A stretch of DNA of 64,000 nt, from the NCBI GenBank assembly GCA_012034405.1, contig JAAVLZ010000016.1:1-64000 (forward strand), in the 5' to 3' direction. Position numbers and translations under genes: made by a program. The DNA is from Oscillospiraceae bacterium HV4-5-C5C. GTDB taxonomy: Bacteria; Bacillota; Clostridia; Saccharofermentanales; Fastidiosipilaceae. Positions 60,289 to 64,000 of the stretch are shown here, piece after piece. Within the stretch, counting starts at the first letter, position 1, and every line of letters begins with the position of its first letter. Under the pieces are notes generated by a model. It searched no databases, was not told where the DNA came from, and saw only the letters and a list, made by a program, of their open reading frames with translations.

Positions 60289-61041
60289 TCAGGCGCAGTA
60301 CTTTTTCAAGTCCTCCGCTTTATAGATTGTAAAGGAGTTACGGTAATAGTCCAGTAATCCCTCCTCTTTCATTCTTGAAAGCTCTCTGGACATTGAGGGC
60401 CGCGATACATTCAGATAACGGGCCATCCCTTCACGGTTCATGTCCAGGGTAAAGGTATGCCGGCCGCCCAGTTCAATCTGCTGCAGGAAGAAACGGGATA
60501 ATCTGGCCCGCATGCCATTGACCGTCAGCAGATCCAGGCGCTGCTGCAGCTGCAGCGCCTCAGCGGCTACATAACGAAGCAGGTTTTCAATCATGCGGTT
60601 CCAGGCTTCCTTCGGGCAGTCGCGGTCCAGGCATAGTTCGCCCTGGTTGCCGGAAATATTAAGCCTGCCATTGCCGGTGTAAACCGGAACAAATAACACC
60701 GTGCAATCTGACGCGGCTTCAATCTGCTGCGGCCAGTCCTGACCGCCTCCCAAGGCTGTCAGAACGCCAAAAATATCTCCGCGGCTTAAACCGCCCATGG
60801 TCTGACATATACCATTATCATCTTTGACACTGAGCTCCAGGTCTCCCTGGACAACAATCCCCCAGGCTTCCTGAACCGTGCCTTGAATCCGTATAATTGA
60901 GCCTTGCGGCCAGACTTCTCTCTTGCAGCCCAGCTCATTCAATACTTTAACCGCCTGATCAGCCCTCAGGCCTTTAAACAGAGGGCAGTCAGTTACAATA
61001 TCCTCGGTTTCTATTCTCAAGCTTTGATTGGCTGTATACAT
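60289..61041 (-). CDS. Crp/Fnr-family transcriptional regulator
   Basis: A 250-residue Crp-type regulator: an N-terminal cyclic-nucleotide-binding-like beta-barrel (G-S-I-I-R-I-Q-G, G-D-I-F-G-V) and a C-terminal winged helix (N-R-E-G-M-A-R-Y-L-N-V-S-R-P-S-M-S-R-E-L). Three cysteines cluster around residues 20-40. It differs clearly from the other Crp-type protein at 30612. ATG 61041 follows GAGGAAGGA. Ligand and targets unknown; it stands alone just upstream of serS. Confidence 0.9.
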   Translation of the reverse strand: MYTANQSLRIETEDIVTDCPLFKGLRADQAVKVLNELGCKREVWPQGSIIRIQGTVQEAWGIVVQGDLELSVKDDNGICQTMGGLSRGDIFGVLTALGGGQDWPQQIEAASDCTVLFVPVYTGNGRLNISGNQGELCLDRDCPKEAWNRMIENLLRYVAAEALQLQQRLDLLTVNGMRARLSRFFLQQIELGGRHTFTLDMNREGMARYLNVSRPSMSRELSRMKEEGLLDYYRNSFTIYKAEDLKKYCA

Positions 61042-61137
61042 GTCCTTCCTCCTCTATCAACACCGCTACAGCTACAGGTATGACAGCTTGTGTTGCGGCA
61101 GCTACTGTTTTCCTAAATATAGTAGCACAAAACACAG

Positions 61138-61168
61138 GCAAAAAGAAGCCGGCCTCTGAAAAGCCGGC
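61138..61168 (-). terminator. Probable terminator after trmL
   Basis: GCCGGC (61148-61153) and GCCGGC (61163-61168) form a six-pair GC stem; on the minus strand CTTCTTTTT follows. It separates the rapZ-yvcK-whiA-trmL group from the Crp-type gene. The stem is short. Confidence 0.55.
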
Positions 61169-61279
61169 CCCATCAGCCCGGCCGCCCGAGCGGCTGACAA
61201 GTCAGGACAGGGCAGCGGGAAAAACTCAGGGATCGGGCCTCAATCGCCCCTCCCCGGGCCATCTGATAAAACTTGTTGA

Positions 61280-61771
61280 TTACAGCGGATCAAGATAGTG
61301 GCTCTCAAGCTGCATGTCCGGAAAGCCGTGCTGCCGGCAGACCTCATAAGCCACAATAGCGACTGAGTTGGATAAGTTCAGGGACCGTTCACCGGGTCTC
61401 ATGGGGATCCTGATATTGCGCTCCGGGTGCGCCAGCAGCAAAGACTCCGGCAGGCCCCGGGTTTCCTTACCAAATACCAGCAAGGTCCGCTCCGGAAACC
61501 GCCTGTCGCTGTAGCAGGCCGCAGCTTTGGTCGTAGCATAAAAAATACCGTCAAAAGTATTATGATGCAGTAAGTCCTCCAGGCTATCCCATATATGTAA
61601 ATCCAGCCGGGGCCAATAATCCAGGCCGGCGCGTTTGAGGTAGCGGTCTTCCAGCTTAAAGCCTAATTGTCCGACTAAATGCAGGCTGGCGCCTACCGCC
61701 ACACAAGTACGCGCAATATTTCCCGTATTGGCCGGGATTTCCGGTTCTACTAAAGCAATTTCAAGCTTCAC
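61280..61771 (-). CDS. trmL: tRNA (cytidine(34)-2'-O)-methyltransferase
   Basis: SPOUT-class methyltransferase modifying the wobble position of tRNA-Leu; 163 residues, normal length. The trefoil-knot motifs are visible: P-E-I-P-A-N-T-G-N-I-A-R-T-C near the start, L-V-F-G-K-E-T-R-G-L-P in the middle and I-P-M-R-P-G-E-R-S-L-N-L-S-N-S-V-A-I at the end. ATG 61771 overlaps the whiA stop by 11 bases. Confidence 0.95.
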   Translation of the reverse strand: MKLEIALVEPEIPANTGNIARTCVAVGASLHLVGQLGFKLEDRYLKRAGLDYWPRLDLHIWDSLEDLLHHNTFDGIFYATTKAAACYSDRRFPERTLLVFGKETRGLPESLLLAHPERNIRIPMRPGERSLNLSNSVAIVAYEVCRQHGFPDMQLESHYLDPL

Positions 61772-62687
61772 GCTGCGGTCCTTTCTCTGCTTCCCAGGCT
61801 TCCTTAACTAAACGTTCCAGGCGTTTCAGCCGGTGGTTGACACCGGATTTTGTCAGGGGCGGATCCAGTTTTTCGCCTAATTCTCTCAGTGAAAGCGAAG
61901 GGTAAGCCAGGCGGATTTCAGCCGCGGCAGCCAGTTCTGCCGGTAGTTTAGCAAAGCCGTAGCGCTCGCTGAACCATGACAGCTGTTGATGCTGCCGGAC
62001 ACCTGCCTCCGCAATGCGCATCGCGTTGGCGGCATCGCAGTTTACCATCCGGTTTATGCTGTTGCGCATATCCTTTTCGACCCTCAGGGACTCAAATCTG
62101 AGCATGGAACGGTAGGCCCCCGCATAGGCCAGAAAAGTCGATATGGCCTCGCTGTCTTTGATATAAAGGCTTCGCGCCTGATGCCGTTTTACCTCATGCG
62201 GGGTAATCCCCAGAAGACGGAGGAGCTGGCAAAAATAAAGCTCAACGGGCTGGTGATAGCAGGTGATTTCCAGGTGATAAGCAGAGTCCGGATCCGTCAT
62301 GGAACCCGCGATTAAAAATATCGCTCGCAAGACTGCGCCCTGCTCCTCCGGCGTCTCCGGCAGCGGCCTGAGGACCGCGCCTGTCTGGGGTTCCAGGTTC
62401 AGTTCATTCTGAACAAAAGAATGGACAGCCTGACACTCAAATTCGCCGCTTAAGTGCAGTGTGCAGCTATCCTTACCCTGGCTTGTTTCCGGCACCATAC
62501 CCAGCAGTTCATCAAAATGCAGCAGAATCCGGTCTCTGACCGCCGGGTGCGAAGTCGTCAGGCGGACCTGGTCAGCAGTATAGCGAGCGGACCAGGCCAG
62601 CATGACCGCCAGTTCCAGCGCCATCAGGCCTTCGTCTCCCGGTACAACTGAGCACAGATCGGTTTTAACCTCATGAGAAAAGGACAT
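61761..62687 (-). CDS. whiA: DNA-binding protein WhiA
   Basis: A 308-residue WhiA: a degenerate LAGLIDADG homing-endonuclease-like domain (about 1-200) joined to a C-terminal helix-turn-helix (L-S-L-R-E-L-G-E and T-K-S-G-V-N-H-R-L-K-R-L). WhiA controls sporulation or cell division genes in Gram-positive bacteria. ATG 62687 lies two bases after the yvcK stop, with GGAGG inside the end of yvcK; longer in-frame extension is not conserved. Confidence 0.95.
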   Translation of the reverse strand: MSFSHEVKTDLCSVVPGDEGLMALELAVMLAWSARYTADQVRLTTSHPAVRDRILLHFDELLGMVPETSQGKDSCTLHLSGEFECQAVHSFVQNELNLEPQTGAVLRPLPETPEEQGAVLRAIFLIAGSMTDPDSAYHLEITCYHQPVELYFCQLLRLLGITPHEVKRHQARSLYIKDSEAISTFLAYAGAYRSMLRFESLRVEKDMRNSINRMVNCDAANAMRIAEAGVRQHQQLSWFSERYGFAKLPAELAAAAEIRLAYPSLSLRELGEKLDPPLTKSGVNHRLKRLERLVKEAWEAEKGPQREA

Positions 62688-62689
62688 GC

Positions 62690-63781
62690 TTACCACGCCT
62701 CCGGCATACACAGGCGCGGACTGGCCGAAGCGGACTGGTGTTTCCCCGCCGCCGCCAGGTGGGCCAGCTGCATCAGCTGTACAGCTAATTCAGCTGCATC
62801 ATGCCGGACTTTACCATTTTTAATCAATACCAGATTCGCTTCAATCAGCTTGGTGCCCATCTGTCTGATGCTGTCCCGGTCATAAAAAACCGTTTCAGCA
62901 TGGGTTTCTTTATAAACTCCCAGGACACTGTCCTCCAGTGGCTCATTATTGACAATACAATAATCAATCAATCCCTGGGCAGAGGTTTTCCCGCAGGCAT
63001 CCAGGATCGCCCGCAGATGATCCTGGGCATTATAACCGCGCGTCTCCGCCGGCTGCGTCATGATGTTACAGACATACACCGTCGTAGCCGCGGATTGGAT
63101 AATCGCCTCACGGACTTCCTTAAACAGCAAATTGGGGATGATGCTGGTATAAAGGCTGCCCGGTCCTAAAACCACCAGATCTGCCTGTCTGATTTCTTCC
63201 AGTACTTCCGGCAGAGCCGTAGCTGTAGCCGGGTCCATACAGATATCGGTAATCCTGACCCCGGCCGGCAATTCCTCATGGCCAATAGCCGATTCGCCGA
63301 TAATAAACCGTCCGTCTGACAAATGCGCGCAGATATTCAGATCCTGCAGGGAGACGGGCAGCACTTTGCCGGTTACAGCCAGAACATCAGAAAATTTGCG
63401 CACCGCCTCATAAAAATTTCCGTCACAAACTTCAGTCATAGCCGCAATGAACAGGTTGCCAAAATTCTGGTGGTTCAAGGATCCCTCACTGAAACGATGA
63501 TTCATCAGTTTTTCCATGACGGGCTCGGTGTCGGCCAGGGCTAATATACAGTTTCTGATATCACCGGGCGGCAGAATACCCAGATCTTTACGCAGGAGAC
63601 CTGACGAGCCGCCGTTATCAGCCACGGTACAAACCGCGCAGATATGCTGCGTGTAGCGCTTAAGTCCGCGCAGCATGGTAGACAGACCGGTTCCGCCCCC
63701 GATCACCACAATTCTGGGGCCCCTGGCCGGGTTATCACGATATAGTTTCAAATTGACCGGGTTAAATGTATCAGCGTGCAT
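62690..63781 (-). CDS. YvcK/GlmR-family protein
   Basis: A 363-residue YvcK (gluconeogenesis factor) protein with the nucleotide-sugar-binding motif G-G-G-T-G-L-S-T near residue 30, A-D-N-G-G-S-S-G near 55 and the L-P-P-G-D-I-R-N block. YvcK/GlmR binds UDP-GlcNAc and directs carbon into cell-wall precursors in Bacillus. GAGG precedes ATG 63781. The C-terminus (about 25 residues, S-A-S-A-S-P) is unconserved. Between rapZ and whiA as in most Firmicutes. Confidence 0.94.
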   Translation of the reverse strand: MHADTFNPVNLKLYRDNPARGPRIVVIGGGTGLSTMLRGLKRYTQHICAVCTVADNGGSSGLLRKDLGILPPGDIRNCILALADTEPVMEKLMNHRFSEGSLNHQNFGNLFIAAMTEVCDGNFYEAVRKFSDVLAVTGKVLPVSLQDLNICAHLSDGRFIIGESAIGHEELPAGVRITDICMDPATATALPEVLEEIRQADLVVLGPGSLYTSIIPNLLFKEVREAIIQSAATTVYVCNIMTQPAETRGYNAQDHLRAILDACGKTSAQGLIDYCIVNNEPLEDSVLGVYKETHAETVFYDRDSIRQMGTKLIEANLVLIKNGKVRHDAAELAVQLMQLAHLAAAGKHQSASASPRLCMPEAW

Positions 63782-63796
63782 GAATTTACCTCATCA

Positions 63797-64000
63797 TCAG
63801 GCTTGACGGCTCAGCTTGTAACGCGGGTCCTTATCAATGTCCCGGTGTTCCACCAAAACCCGGTAACCTGCCGTTTTCAGGCGTGCTGCCACTTCTTCCG
63901 CCAAAGCGACGGAGCGGTGTCTGCCGCCGGTACAGCCTACCCCGACGGTAAAGCGGACTTTTCCCTCGCGAAGGTGATACGGCAAAACGAAGGTCAGCAG
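63797..64000 (-). CDS. rapZ: RapZ (RNase adapter/YvcJ), C-terminal part
   Basis: The frame runs off the right edge of the window; the visible 67 codons are the C-terminal domain of RapZ/YvcJ with V-G-V-G-C-T-G-G-R-H-R-S-V, the conserved metabolite-binding site, and H-R-D-I-D-K-D at the end. RapZ proteins bind nucleotides and glucosamine 6-phosphate. The gene ends 15 bases before yvcK, forming the rapZ-yvcK-whiA operon. Confidence 0.93.
   Translation of the reverse strand: MLTFVLPYHLREGKVRFTVGVGCTGGRHRSVALAEEVAARLKTAGYRVLVEHRDIDKDPRYKLSRQA

Noticed and set aside
61080-61298. 72-codon plus-strand frame between the Crp-type gene and trmL
   Set aside because: Contains the trmL terminator hairpin, overlaps the trmL 3' end and has unconserved Pro/Arg/Ser-rich composition.

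Overview
The window looks like chromosome of a fermentative, anaerobic Gram-positive bacterium of the Clostridia (Firmicutes) carrying acquired DNA. The evidence is the rapZ-yvcK-whiA cluster, the long form of ribosomal protein S12, a YesM/YesN two-component system beside an LplB/LplC/LipO-type sugar ABC transporter, a sortase-type surface protein, and an Hcp/rubredoxin/hemerythrin oxygen- and NO-defence cluster. Genus cannot be fixed by reading alone. By eye there are three composition blocks: very GC-rich (about 1.2-23.1 kb), clearly AT-richer (about 24-31.6 kb) and intermediate (31.7 kb to the end).

Left edge (1-1.2 kb): the tail of one IS3-family element abuts a second IS3-family copy, whose right end has cut off the start of an AraC regulator. 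GC-rich block (1.2-23.1 kb): a glycan-utilisation locus. An araC-FAD oxidoreductase-SGNH unit diverges from a GH29 alpha-L-fucosidase gene. Facing them is a long minus-strand operon: two permeases, a binding lipoprotein, an internal terminator, then a GH28-like beta-helix enzyme, a second beta-helix enzyme, an SGNH esterase, a GH94-type phosphorylase, another SGNH esterase and a heparinase II/III-like protein. The YesN/YesM-type regulators lie just upstream. The set suggests import and breakdown of an acetylated, fucose- and uronate-containing polysaccharide; the true substrate is unknown.

An IS5-family remnant (23.3-24.0 kb) marks the step to the AT-richer block (24.1-31.6 kb). Here a Crp/Fnr-type regulator faces a colinear series of genes: a 4Fe-4S dicluster protein, a cupin (apparent ATA start), a hemerythrin, a Ric-like di-iron protein, a metal P-type ATPase with an unusual CPG motif, an HMA metallochaperone, a hemerythrin-tail fragment, rubredoxin, hydroxylamine reductase and ferredoxin. 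The block ends with a polyferredoxin fragment whose 5' part is missing exactly at the 3' end of a tRNA-Ser(CGA) gene, the usual footprint of integration at a tRNA.

From 31.7 kb on, housekeeping genes dominate: YihY, nucleoside catabolism (pyrimidine phosphorylase, deoC), an M3 peptidase, transketolase, secD/secF, a VPRTG-anchored protein with two heme/hemoglobin-interacting-like domains behind a DtxR-box-like operator, a full-length MalQ-like protein without the catalytic residues, a DUF368 transporter, SGNH, NYN/OST-HTH, YigZ and Nudix-like proteins, an ABC exporter overlapping lon, rpsL-rpsG-fusA-tuf, serS, a second Crp-type regulator, trmL, whiA, yvcK and the end of rapZ. The observations most worth following are the catalytically degenerate MalQ homologue, the iron-box-like operator on the surface protein, the stress/metal cluster with its CPG ATPase, and the glycan locus.
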